From Desulfosporosinus meridiei DSM 13257 (GTDB lineage Bacteria > Bacillota > Desulfitobacteriia > Desulfitobacteriales > Desulfitobacteriaceae), in NCBI RefSeq assembly GCF_000231385.2, contig NC_018515.1, forward strand, positions 2,748,501-2,812,500: a DNA stretch of 64,000 nucleotides. The letters run 5' to 3'. Positions 34,712 to 42,003 of the stretch are shown one piece after another. Positions within the stretch are counted from its first letter, which is position 1, and every line of letters starts with the position of its first letter. The notes under the pieces were generated by a model. The model saw nothing but the letters and a program-made list of their open reading frames with translations, made no database searches and had not been told where the DNA came from. The position numbers were made by a program, and so were the translations under genes.

Positions 34712-36352
34712 CTATGATAACCACACACTACGCATATCTTTTTGATCAAGAGCATTAATCGTCAAATTATGAACCCTATCTCCATATATACGGAGATAGT
34801 TTGTACTAAAGGTCCAAATTGCCGGTTGATCTTCTACAATTAACTCTTGTATCTTTTTATAGATCGCCATTCGCTTTGTCATGTCAGTTTCCTCGAAGCC
34901 TTGTGTCAGCAACCGCTCAACTTCCGGATTAGAATAAAAAGTAACATTGTTCATTCCCCATTGAGATTTGGAATAAAGCATTCGTAAGAGATTGTCTGGA
35001 TCGGGATAATCAGCGACACAGGCCACCCGGAACATTTGAAGTTCACCGGATTGCATAGCATTAATGTATGAACCCCATTCCATATTCATTAAATTAACTT
35101 GAATTCCCACCTCTTTAAGCTGGGCTTGAAAGGCTTCCGCAACCCTCTGGTTTTCTTGCGTGTAGTTATAGGCGTATTGAATAGGCGCAAGTCCGATCCC
35201 TTCAGGGTACCCGGCTAAAGCTAAGTATTCTTTAGCTTTTTTCTTGTCAAAGGTTGGTGCTCTAAGGTCAATATTATAACCTGGCATTGTATCAGGTAAG
35301 GGACCATTTGACACCATAGAACTACCCTCTAATACAGTATCGGCGATACTCTGAATATCAAGAGCATAAGCAATGGCTTTTCGGATATTTATATTATCCT
35401 TAAATGGATCCTTGGTTAGGTTGAATCCAATATACTGTGTTGTGAGTGTAGTTGTTTTTAGAATTTGATCCGGGAGTTCTTCGAGAATAGATTGTCTTTG
35501 ACCCGGAGGAACCATATCCACATAATCCAAATTTCCTGCGCGGAACTCGTTAAAAGCTGTAGACTCATCTTTAAAGATTTTATAAAAGATTTTATCCACA
35601 TGGGCCTTAGTTCCATAGTAATCAGTAAATTTTTCTAGGATTATGTCTTGATCAGCATTCCACTTAACAAACTTAAAGGCCCCTGTTCCAATTAATGTCT
35701 CAGGGCTTGCCGCCGGCGTGCCGAAATCTTTCCCAGCTTTGTTCGCAGCCTCGAGCTTATAAATACTTAATGCAGGGTGCCCTAAAGAAGTCAGAAAAAC
35801 TATATTTTTTTCTTTTAAGGTCACTTCCAGTGTATAATCATCAATGGTTTTTAATCCAGAAATTGTTTCAAGTTCTCCACTGTTCACTTGAGCGAACCCA
35901 ACAATAGGTTCAAGTAGAAAGGCTAAAGGGGATAGTGTATCTTTAGCGGCTAAACGATTCCACACATCTATAATATCCTGAGCTTTCAAACTCGTTCCGT
36001 CATGAAACTTTACATCTTTCCGAATATGAAACGTAATAACTTTTTTGTCTTCTGAATAATCCCAGCTTTCTGCTATTGCAGGTTTTATCTCTAGGGTATT
36101 AGGGTCATATCTTATCAATCCATCATTGAGTTCTTTGCAAATTTCGATACCATTAATTTCTTCTAAAAAAGCAGGTTCAAGAGCAGAGGGACTTGAAATC
36201 ATTCCAAAACGGAAAACCCCGCCATCTACAGGGGTTGATCTGGTCGGTTTTTCTTCGTTTTTCAAGGCAGTGTTCAATCCACAGCCAGACAAAATTATAG
36301 TTCCTATCAATAAAAAAGCGATAGATATCACCCAATTTTTCTTAGCAAGCAT
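34712..36352 (-). CDS. dppA: peptide ABC transporter substrate-binding lipoprotein
   Basis: About 546 residues. A lipoprotein signal (SIAFLLIGTIILSGC, Cys about residue 24) and SBP family 5 features: a long two-lobe binding domain with TIDDYTLEVTLKEKNIVFLTSLGHPALSIY and NIRKAIAYALDIQSIADTVL. It captures peptides for the DppBCDF system. ATG behind GGAGGAGGGAAGGG, 30 bases past the tmk stop; the longer ATG frame has a poor site. Lgt (8393) would lipidate it. Confidence 0.93.
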   Translation of the reverse strand: MLAKKNWVISIAFLLIGTIILSGCGLNTALKNEEKPTRSTPVDGGVFRFGMISSPSALEPAFLEEINGIEICKELNDGLIRYDPNTLEIKPAIAESWDYSEDKKVITFHIRKDVKFHDGTSLKAQDIIDVWNRLAAKDTLSPLAFLLEPIVGFAQVNSGELETISGLKTIDDYTLEVTLKEKNIVFLTSLGHPALSIYKLEAANKAGKDFGTPAASPETLIGTGAFKFVKWNADQDIILEKFTDYYGTKAHVDKIFYKIFKDESTAFNEFRAGNLDYVDMVPPGQRQSILEELPDQILKTTTLTTQYIGFNLTKDPFKDNINIRKAIAYALDIQSIADTVLEGSSMVSNGPLPDTMPGYNIDLRAPTFDKKKAKEYLALAGYPEGIGLAPIQYAYNYTQENQRVAEAFQAQLKEVGIQVNLMNMEWGSYINAMQSGELQMFRVACVADYPDPDNLLRMLYSKSQWGMNNVTFYSNPEVERLLTQGFEETDMTKRMAIYKKIQELIVEDQPAIWTFSTNYLRIYGDRVHNLTINALDQKDMRSVWLS

Positions 36353-36381
36353 TCCCTTCCCTCCTCCGTTATGAATAATAC

Positions 36382-37059
36382 TCAAGTTTTTATAACTTTG
36401 GTAACAATTCTATAAATGTCCTTATGTATATCCTCCCTACTTCGCAGCTTTCCGTTGTCTACACAATTGACCTTTTCCCATCCGTATGATTCTCTTAACT
36501 GTGTGGCATTGTTGTAGGAATGAACTAAATAATCATGATTCCTTTCATGAATATCCTTTTCACCATTATCAGTTTGCAATGCTCTACTGTTGATAAGTAT
36601 TTGGCTTACTTTTGGAGGCATATCCAGAAAGATAACGCAGTCTGGGATTGGGAGCTTAAACTTAACAAACTCCAAATCCCATAACCAATCTAGAAACAAC
36701 TTCCGCTCAATTGGGTCTGTTATTTTGGCTGCTTGATGAACCATGTTTGAAGTGGTGTATCGATCTGCTAGTACAATACCTCCATCCTGATAGAACTGTC
36801 CCCATGCTTTTTTATAGGATGCAAATCTATCTGCAGCATAGAAACTTGACGCTGCGTATGCATTAACATCGTTAGGGTCATTGCCAAACTCCCCATTTAA
36901 ATACATTTTGATTAAAGCAGAAGAATCACTGCCATAATCAGGAAATTCGACCTGTCTAACTTTATAATTGTCAGAGGATAGTTTATCAAACAGCAATTTA
37001 GTTTGAGTTGCCTTACCACTTCCATCCCCTGCTTCGATTACGATTAGTTTACCATTCAA
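36382..37059 (-). CDS. tmk: thymidylate kinase
   Basis: 225 residues. P-loop IEAGDGSGKATQTKLL, DR motif LADRYTTSNMVHQAA, and a LID region near the C-terminus (GEKDIHERNHDYL). It phosphorylates dTMP to dTDP. The P-loop has Ala where most have Thr after GK, a variant I recall from other clostridial Tmk. TTG start with AAGGAGTAGGTATTTC. A stand-alone gene, not near holB or polymerase genes. Confidence 0.88.
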   Translation of the reverse strand: MNGKLIVIEAGDGSGKATQTKLLFDKLSSDNYKVRQVEFPDYGSDSSALIKMYLNGEFGNDPNDVNAYAASSFYAADRFASYKKAWGQFYQDGGIVLADRYTTSNMVHQAAKITDPIERKLFLDWLWDLEFVKFKLPIPDCVIFLDMPPKVSQILINSRALQTDNGEKDIHERNHDYLVHSYNNATQLRESYGWEKVNCVDNGKLRSREDIHKDIYRIVTKVIKT

Positions 37060-37488
37060 GAAATACCTACTCCTTTATTGGCTATTTTTAAATTTGGGAT
37101 TATTAGAGATTAACGTGGCTTTATGGTAATTAGTCTATCAATAAAAACCCTTTTCAACAACACTTTTAGTGTTGAAAGTTAATATTTCACACAATAAATC
37201 AAAAAGCAGTATTTCCTTTTGAATTTGAACATACCCCTGTATGAAATTAATTCCAATTATAATAAATATTATTAGCTTTTCCCCCTTAACTTTCTTTATT
37301 TAACCGTAATGTCTATATCGAAGTTAAAATTGTCTATACTATCCTTAGACTATAAAATTAGCGGAATAAAAACCAGCTTAAAACACAGAAGCGCGTCTTA
37401 AGCTGGTTTTTATTGTTAGGCATTTTTTCAATCAATATTAAGTATCTTTTGAACCTCAAAACTTTATTAGGCTATGTTCTTGATAGAT
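37060..37488. other. gene-free interval of 429 bases between tmk and spo0A
   Basis: Very AT-rich. It contains the spo0A terminator at 37368-37411 and a small hairpin near 37157-37174 (CAACACT, TTT, AGTGTTG). No ribosome-site-linked frame or recognisable RNA. Probably holds the tmk promoter. Confidence 0.55.
37368..37411 (-). terminator. probable spo0A terminator
   Basis: AAAAACCAGCTTA and TAAGCTGGTTTTT form a 13-bp stem around an 18-base loop, with T run on the minus strand; about 80 bases past the spo0A stop. Confidence 0.75.
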
Positions 37489-38286
37489 TTATGAAACCTT
37501 ACTCATGACGCGTAATTTATCAGCAAGTAAGGCGATAAATTCGGAATTAGTCGGTTTCTGTCGTTCAATATTCATGGAATATCCGAAAATTCTTTTTAGG
37601 GTATCTGTATGTCCGCGTTCCCAAGCCAGCTCAATTGCGTGTCGAATCCCACGTTCTACTCGGCTTGGAGCAGTGTCGAATTTCTTTGCGATACTTGGAT
37701 ATAGCTCTTTGGTTACGGCCCCTAGTAAAGATACATCCTCGACTACCATTAGGATGGCATCTCTAATATACTGATATCCTTTCACATGAGCTGGAATCCC
37801 AATTTGATGCATCATTGTCGTAACTTCAACATGCAAATTCAAACCGCTTCCTACGTTTGTTACAACTGGGGCAACTGAACTATTCTGAGCAGGTTGAGAA
37901 GATGGGATATCCTGAGTTAATGAGCGAATACGTTTACTGAGAATATCTAAATCAAAGGGTTTAAGGATAAAATAGTCGACCCCCAGCATCATAGCTTGAT
38001 GAGTTAATGATTCTTGCCCAAATGCTGTGAGCATTATAATTTTAGGTCGATTCAAAGTTGTTCGTGAGTTAATTCTTTCTAATACGCCTAAACCATCTAA
38101 ATTAGGCATCACTAAATCAAGAATAATCAAGTCTGGTTCTTGATTCTGAATGAGTTCCCAAGCTTCTAACCCATTATTTGCAACTCCAACAACGATTAAG
38201 TCTTCTTGGCCTTGGAGATAGTTTTGTAGCATTTGACATAAATTCCTATTATCATCCGCGACAATTATTTTTATTTTCTTACTCAT
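37489..38286 (-). CDS. spo0A: Spo0A, sporulation master response regulator
   Basis: About 265 residues. Receiver domain with IIVADDNRN (acidic pair), phosphoacceptor Asp in LIILDLVMPNLDG, T in MLTAFGQES and K in YFILKPFD. The C-terminal DNA-binding domain is the Spo0A signature: IPAHVKGYQYIRDAILMVVED, ELYPSIAKKFDTAPSRVERGIRHAIELAWERG and MNIERQKPTNSEFIALLADKLRV. It is the phosphorelay end point that starts sporulation. In many Firmicutes spoIVB sits directly upstream; here a ferredoxin gene points the other way. Start ATG (MSKKIKIIV) preferred over an ATG 12 bases earlier. Confidence 0.96.
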   Translation of the reverse strand: MSKKIKIIVADDNRNLCQMLQNYLQGQEDLIVVGVANNGLEAWELIQNQEPDLIILDLVMPNLDGLGVLERINSRTTLNRPKIIMLTAFGQESLTHQAMMLGVDYFILKPFDLDILSKRIRSLTQDIPSSQPAQNSSVAPVVTNVGSGLNLHVEVTTMMHQIGIPAHVKGYQYIRDAILMVVEDVSLLGAVTKELYPSIAKKFDTAPSRVERGIRHAIELAWERGHTDTLKRIFGYSMNIERQKPTNSEFIALLADKLRVMSKVS

Positions 38287-38379
38287 TATACAATTCATCC
38301 CGCCTTAATTGTATTCCGGTTCAATTATATTGATTAGCATTTGCATCTTTCCGGTGCTTTTATTATACGCTAAGGCAGA

Positions 38380-38386
38380 TGTCGAA
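38380..38386. promoter_or_regulatory. 0A box upstream of spo0A
   Basis: TGTCGAA matches the Spo0A box core (TGNCGAA) and lies about 95 bases before spo0A, next to TATAAT-like sequence (minus strand CGTATAATAAAAG). This suggests autoregulation, by analogy with B. subtilis. Confidence 0.5.
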
Positions 38387-38706
38387 ATCGCAAATAATAA
38401 GGCAACATCCCTATCCAGTTAAAAATGCTGTAATTCCTTCACACAATGGGGTTATATGGATATTTATGGAATTTATATTTATCGCAAAATAGTCTAATAT
38501 TTTTCATTTAGAATAATACTCCCTATATTATTAGCGAATTAATGTGAACACAATCGAGATTTATCTAACTTATGAGTTGAATACATAAAGATTCTAACAT
38601 GAAAGATGAATTATAGTGAAAACTTTCAAAATTGGCCCGTTTTATGTTAAGTTTATTGTCATTATGGACATACTATCCTCGAATGATCTTAAAAGGAGGA
38701 AGTATT

Positions 38707-38895
38707 ATGATAGCTGCAGTCGATAAAGACACATGTATTGGATGTGGAGCTTGCCCCGAATTTTGTCCTGAGGTCTTTAAAATGGAAGATGACGGATTAG
38801 CTGTAGCGTATACAAATCCAGTTCCTAGTGAAGTTGAGGGTGCTGCTAAAGATGCAGCTGACGGCTGTCCAACAGATGCTATCCATGTCAATTAG
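38707..38895 (+). CDS. ferredoxin, single 4Fe-4S type
   Basis: 62 residues. AAVDKDTCIGCGACPEFCPEVFKME has C-x2-C-x2-C-x3-CP, and DGCPTDAIHV supplies a further Cys at the C-terminal end, so it carries probably one 4Fe-4S cluster (Thermotoga-type) rather than two. A small acidic electron carrier. The start is ATG with AAAAGGAGGAAGTATT directly before it; an upstream longer frame has no site. Divergent from spo0A. Confidence 0.9.
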   Translation: MIAAVDKDTCIGCGACPEFCPEVFKMEDDGLAVAYTNPVPSEVEGAAKDAADGCPTDAIHVN

Positions 38896-38912
38896 TAAAG
38901 ATTGATTAGGTT

Positions 38913-38965
38913 AGTAAGAAACAGTAAAAGCGGATGATTTTCATCCGCTTTTACTGTTTCTTACT
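38913..38965. terminator. bidirectional terminator with a 25-bp perfect stem
   Basis: AGTAAGAAACAGTAAAAGCGG and complement form a perfect 25-bp stem with a TTT loop; it lies between the ferredoxin gene and the convergent reductase gene and serves both. Confidence 0.9.
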
Positions 38966-38978
38966 CTTATTCTTACTC

Positions 38979-39860
38979 TTACTGTTTTGCCTGCTCTGCA
39001 AATTCTCGTAGTCCTTCAATCCCAACACGGTCAATTAAGCGCCCAATTCTTTCCTGGGGTTTTGCATTCTCTTTATAGTATGAAATGACAGCATCCATGA
39101 TTGGTAATATTTCTTCCTTTTTTAAGTTTTCTAAAAGAATATTCCCCTGTCGTGGCTTAACTCCACCATTTCCTCCTACATACAAGTGGTATCCTTTACT
39201 GGTACCCATTAATCCCAGATCTACGGAAGCAGAATCAGTACATTTATTGGGGCAGCCAGCAACACCAATTTTAAATTTTGATGGCAATTGCATACCATGA
39301 TAGCGTTTGTCTATCTCCATACCCAAAGCCAATGTTTCTTGCAGACCTCTTTTACAGAAGGTATCACCAGGACATACCTTAACACTTCGGACGCATAATC
39401 CTACTGCATGACCCGGATCCATGCCTAATTCGTCCCATATCTTAGGAACATCTTCCGGCTTTAATCCTACAATAGCAATACGTTGAGCTGAAGTCACTTT
39501 AATTGCCTGAGCATGGTATTTTTCTGAGACATCAGCAATCTTTCGCAAAATTTCCGGAGTCACGACACCTGCCGGTATATGGGGTGCAATTGAATAAGTT
39601 TTCTTATCCATTTGCAGTATTCCTCCAGGGGGTTGAGCTTTGGCCGCAGCCTCTGCTGACATTTCCCCCTGTTCCACAGAATTGACCTTTTTCAGTAGAA
39701 CATTTGGGTCAATATTATGCATCTGGGCAGCATTAGCTAATGTTTCATTAACTGAAAACGCACACCCCAAACAATGCAATCCCAATTCTTGCATAGCTTC
39801 TGCTGTCTTGGGATTCGAAGACATAATATCTTTTAATTTCATATCAAGTGTAAATCGCAT
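38979..39860 (-). CDS. DUF1858 domain fused to a siroheme sulfite/nitrite reductase-like domain
   Basis: 293 residues. The first 65 residues are DUF1858 (LGLHCLGCAFSVNETLANAA, a CxxC redox disulfide domain of hybrid-cluster-associated type). Residues about 75-140 resemble the ferredoxin-like half of nitrite/sulfite reductase, and about 150-270 hold its siroheme/4Fe-4S part: C-x5-C (CPGDTFC) and C-x3-C (GCPNKC), which bind the coupled cluster. At half the normal length of such reductases it could be a small sulfite/nitrite reductase, or a redox/siroheme protein. GGAGATGAGTAA precedes the ATG. Follows a small zinc-ribbon-like gene. Confidence 0.8.
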   Translation of the reverse strand: MRFTLDMKLKDIMSSNPKTAEAMQELGLHCLGCAFSVNETLANAAQMHNIDPNVLLKKVNSVEQGEMSAEAAAKAQPPGGILQMDKKTYSIAPHIPAGVVTPEILRKIADVSEKYHAQAIKVTSAQRIAIVGLKPEDVPKIWDELGMDPGHAVGLCVRSVKVCPGDTFCKRGLQETLALGMEIDKRYHGMQLPSKFKIGVAGCPNKCTDSASVDLGLMGTSKGYHLYVGGNGGVKPRQGNILLENLKKEEILPIMDAVISYYKENAKPQERIGRLIDRVGIEGLREFAEQAKQ

Positions 39861-39871
39861 TTACTCATCTC

Positions 39872-40018
39872 CTAACCATGAATGAGCATTGGCAAACAAC
39901 GCGTACACACATGTTTCTCTTCGCCTTGATGAACATATGTCATCACTGGGGTTAATTCACTTGTTGTTCCACAGTTAGCACATTCTAACTCAGGAGCCTC
40001 TTTTTTTACGTCTGCCAT
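39872..40018 (-). CDS. 48-residue Cys-rich (zinc-ribbon-like) protein
   Basis: Short gene with two CxxC pairs: ECANCGTT near residue 13 and HVCTRCLPML near residue 39, which suggests a zinc ribbon or rubredoxin-like metal site. AAAGGAGGTCGTTTAT precedes the ATG, an excellent ribosome site. It ends 11 bases before the DUF1858-reductase start, so both are on one transcript. No family recognised; too small for automatic calling in many pipelines. Confidence 0.7.
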   Translation of the reverse strand: MADVKKEAPELECANCGTTSELTPVMTYVHQGEEKHVCTRCLPMLIHG

Positions 40019-40192
40019 ATAAACGACCTCCTTTTATGGTTATAATCTTATCAGAAAGAAAAACTCTTAAGTGTGATCTAAGACACGATTCAGAGTGTCT
40101 TTGAGCACGCTCTAAGCAAACTAATTTCAACCTCAGTTTAAACCAATAGAAGACAAACTATTCAGAAGCTCAAAATTCTTTATTAAAGAAAA

Positions 40193-40227
40193 AAACCACG
40201 TTTTACCTTTCTGGTATACCGTGGTTT
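40193..40227. terminator. probable terminator
   Basis: AAACCACG with CGTGGTTT and an inner TACC/GGTA stem; it lies just downstream of the 40-residue gene (minus strand) and T-rich sequence follows on that strand. Confidence 0.65.
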
Positions 40228-40240
40228 AGTTCCCTATAGT

Positions 40241-40363
40241 TCATCTAGTAGACAGATACAAAACCAACCCAATAGTTAAGTAGATAAAACCCGCGTACAA
40301 GCGCATTGGTGCTTTTTTTTTGCTTGAACTTTTGGAACTGTAAGGCCTATACTGACCTTCCAT
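40241..40363 (-). CDS. 40-residue single-pass membrane protein, unknown
   Basis: Begins MEGQYRPYSSKSSSKKKAP (basic, hydrophilic) and continues as one hydrophobic helix (LYAGFIYLTIGLVLYLS). Its start lies inside the last codons of the upstream 160-residue gene in another frame, with GGAGGGGAAGATC right before the ATG. A terminator follows. The ribosome site and overlap support a real gene. No family recognised. Confidence 0.55.
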   Translation of the reverse strand: MEGQYRPYSSKSSSKKKAPMRLYAGFIYLTIGLVLYLSTR

Positions 40364-40829
40364 GATCTTCCCCTCCAATATACGAGAGGTCGTTAATACG
40401 CTTAATCCCTTGAATTTTCCAACCCTTTTCGGTTTTTACCAAATTCATAGAAAAGACAAATTGTTGCACTTTTTCTACCGTTGACGTCCATGAAACCCGT
40501 ACAACAATCCCTTGTGAATCATTGGCGTCTGAATTCATAAATTCAACCTTTTGTAAAGACAGTAGCGGATCTTTGTTTACAAGAGATTCCCAGGTCTTGA
40601 ATTCTTTTTCATCCATAGAGTCTTTGGGTAGGCTTAACAGTTCACGAGCTAAATCAGTTTGCCTCAGGTCCATAAACTTCCAAAATTGTTGAATCGTTTC
40701 CCTCGATGAATCCCCGTATTGCGGATCTGCCAGAGTCGATATCACTGCTTGAGGAGTCTTTAAGACAACGATTGTCATTAGACAAAACAGCGATATCCCA
40801 AGTAACCAAACATATCGACTTTTTCGCAT
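40347..40829 (-). CDS. membrane-anchored protein with NTF2-like appearance
   Basis: 160 residues. An N-terminal helix (YVWLLGISLFCLMTIVVL) leads to a soluble domain of about 110 residues in which TIQQFWKFMDLRQTDLARELLS and VSWTSTVEKVQQFVFSMNLVKTEKGWKIQGI resemble NTF2-like (DUF4878-type) folds. Extracytoplasmic role likely, function unknown. AGGAGGGATATT precedes the ATG. Its 3' end overlaps the start of the 40-residue gene. Confidence 0.6.
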   Translation of the reverse strand: MRKSRYVWLLGISLFCLMTIVVLKTPQAVISTLADPQYGDSSRETIQQFWKFMDLRQTDLARELLSLPKDSMDEKEFKTWESLVNKDPLLSLQKVEFMNSDANDSQGIVVRVSWTSTVEKVQQFVFSMNLVKTEKGWKIQGIKRINDLSYIGGEDHGRSV

Positions 40830-40890
40830 AATATCCCTCCTTGCTTGTCTCTACTATATTCTAAGAGGGAAATGCTACTTTAAGACCACA

Positions 40891-40956
40891 TTAGCCAAAA
40901 ACTTTTCTTAATACATTAAGCACAAACTCCGGTAAACGGACATAATAAATACGCAT
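40891..40956 (-). CDS. spoVM: probable SpoVM, stage V sporulation protein M
   Basis: A 21-residue frame that aligns without gaps to SpoVM of B. subtilis (26 residues): identical at M1, Y4, L8, P9, F11, R17 and G21, with conservative changes elsewhere (R2, V6, R7, V15, L16). P9 is the key residue of the SpoVM amphipathic helix, which senses positive membrane curvature on the forespore and recruits the SpoIVA coat layer. AAAGGAGGACTGAGAT precedes the ATG at correct spacing. I know of no other frame of this kind here. The short basic tail of B. subtilis SpoVM is missing. Confidence 0.8.
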   Translation of the reverse strand: MRIYYVRLPEFVLNVLRKVFG

Positions 40957-41032
40957 ATCTCAGTCCTCCTTTACACGCCTTTGATTCCAACGCTCAGTGG
41001 TAATGTATGCAGGCACAGTAAATATTGATATC

Positions 41033-41383
41033 CTAAACTGATTGGTAATTCTTCACAGCTTCTTCAAGTTGTGCAACGAGCAAACGCTCTTCCTCAGTAT
41101 TTGCTGTGAAATACAGTCGTCCAATTATACCTGTAATCACCTTTAGAACATCTTCTAAAACTAACTTTTCCTTCATAGCTAATTGCGCGCTGGTCTCAAT
41201 CAAGGCAATTCCAAACTGATGACCCACTCCTTCTTTTATCATGCGTGTACAGCTTTTCCCTAACAGCCTCATAACTAAAGATGCTTCCTGAACATCTAAC
41301 TGACGTACCGCATCAATGGTTGTTGTTAGTCCCTGAACCATACGTAAACCTACGCTATTCCAGCTTATTTGTTGATTATCCAT
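41033..41383 (-). CDS. unknown helical protein
   Basis: 116 residues, mostly helical with Leu/Val-rich and charged stretches (MVQGLTTTIDAVRQLDVQEASLVMRLLG; EERLLVAQLEEAVKN). No signal, no membrane helix, no family recognised. GGGGGGCATATT precedes the ATG. It follows the repeat locus and lies upstream of spoVM on the same strand. Confidence 0.55.
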   Translation of the reverse strand: MDNQQISWNSVGLRMVQGLTTTIDAVRQLDVQEASLVMRLLGKSCTRMIKEGVGHQFGIALIETSAQLAMKEKLVLEDVLKVITGIIGRLYFTANTEEERLLVAQLEEAVKNYQSV

Positions 41384-41555
41384 AATATGCCCCCCCTAAA
41401 GCAATTCTGTTCCCGTGCCATACTATATGCCTTTGCTCTAGTAAGGGTGATAAAAAGAAAAAAGCAGAAAAGGTAATTTCCTTATCCGCTCTCTCGTTAC
41501 TTTTATTAACTTTTTAATAGATTTTATACCAAAGTAATTGTGATCTAGGAGATCC

Positions 41556-41689
41556 AAGACCCACACCGGAAGGCGCACATGAAATGTGCCTTCTTCACAG
41601 TTACGTCTTCCCCGTTCCAAGACCAGGGACGCAGGTCTCATAAGCGCGAAGTCTTTTACGTGAACAGAAAAGCAAACTTCCGTTTAACC
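41556..41689. repeat. structured element, copy 1
   Basis: About 134 bases repeated with roughly 80% identity as copy 2, 160 bases away. Conserved blocks: AAGACCCA, CCGGAAGG, a GAAGGNGCACA-GAA-ATGTGCCTTC hairpin, a CGTNCCAAGACCAGGGACG hairpin, and CAGAAAAGCAAACTTCC-GTTTAA. No coding potential. Sequence changes between copies keep both hairpins. Confidence 0.8.
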
Positions 41690-41715
41690 TAACAATGAAT
41701 CTCCCACCGTCTACT

Positions 41716-41848
41716 AAGACCCAAGCCGGAAGGTGCACACGAAATGTGCCTTCTCCCAAACAACGTTCCCCCGTCCCAAGACCAGGGACGCAGTGTCACA
41801 CGAGCGCGGAGTCTTTACGTAAGCAGAAAAGCAAACTTCCGTTTAAGC
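41716..41848. repeat. structured element, copy 2
   Basis: Second copy of the element described at 41556-41689. The T-to-C change in the CGTTCC/CGTCCC hairpin turns a G-U pair into G-C, as for conserved RNA structure. The last 55 bases also form one arm of the large hairpin at 41794-41994. Confidence 0.8.
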
Positions 41849-41994
41849 GACCCAGATACGGGGCAGTGCACACGGACGTGCACTGCCGCCAGTGAGCCAA
41901 GGATGGCTCATCTGGCGGGAACCCCGCTCCCCAGAGAAAAGAGCTTAAACGGTTAGTTTGCTCTGCGTCGTAAGCACGGAGCGCTGTGTGATAC
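41794..41994. repeat. large inverted-repeat structure with nested hairpins
   Basis: Arms 41794-41848 and 41944-41994 are about 75% complementary (CACACGAGCGC with GCGCTGTGTG, TACGTAAGC with CTTACGACG, CCGTTTAAG with CTTAAACGG). Inside lie a CGGG/CCCG closing stem (41859-41862 and 41923-41926), the hairpin 41863-41886 (GCAGTGCAC/GTGCACTGC) and the hairpin 41887-41917 (CGCCAG-GAGCCA/TGGCTC-CTGGCG). This is a three-way junction fold. Possible structured RNA, or a palindromic mobile repeat; no target duplications seen. Confidence 0.75.
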
Positions 41995-42003
41995 AAGTCC
42001 CCT

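Noticed and set aside
36382-37059. tmk as a pseudogene because of the Ala in its P-loop
   Set aside because: The other motifs are intact, the length is normal, and a similar P-loop variant is found in clostridial enzymes as I recall.
37157-37174. Small hairpin near tmk as a terminator
   Set aside because: Too weak (7 bp) and upstream of the tmk start on its strand, so at most a leader element.
41794-41994. Insertion sequence remnant
   Set aside because: No transposase fragment and no target duplication visible; the structure is that of nested hairpins. A MITE-like origin is not excluded.
41695-41996. Open frames on both strands within the repeat locus (around 60-70 codons)
   Set aside because: They lack ribosome sites and follow the palindromic structure; the coding appearance comes from GC-rich inverted repeats.
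41461-42003. CRISPR array or tandem short repeat
   Set aside because: Only two long copies (about 130 bases, period 160) without short identical units or spacers.
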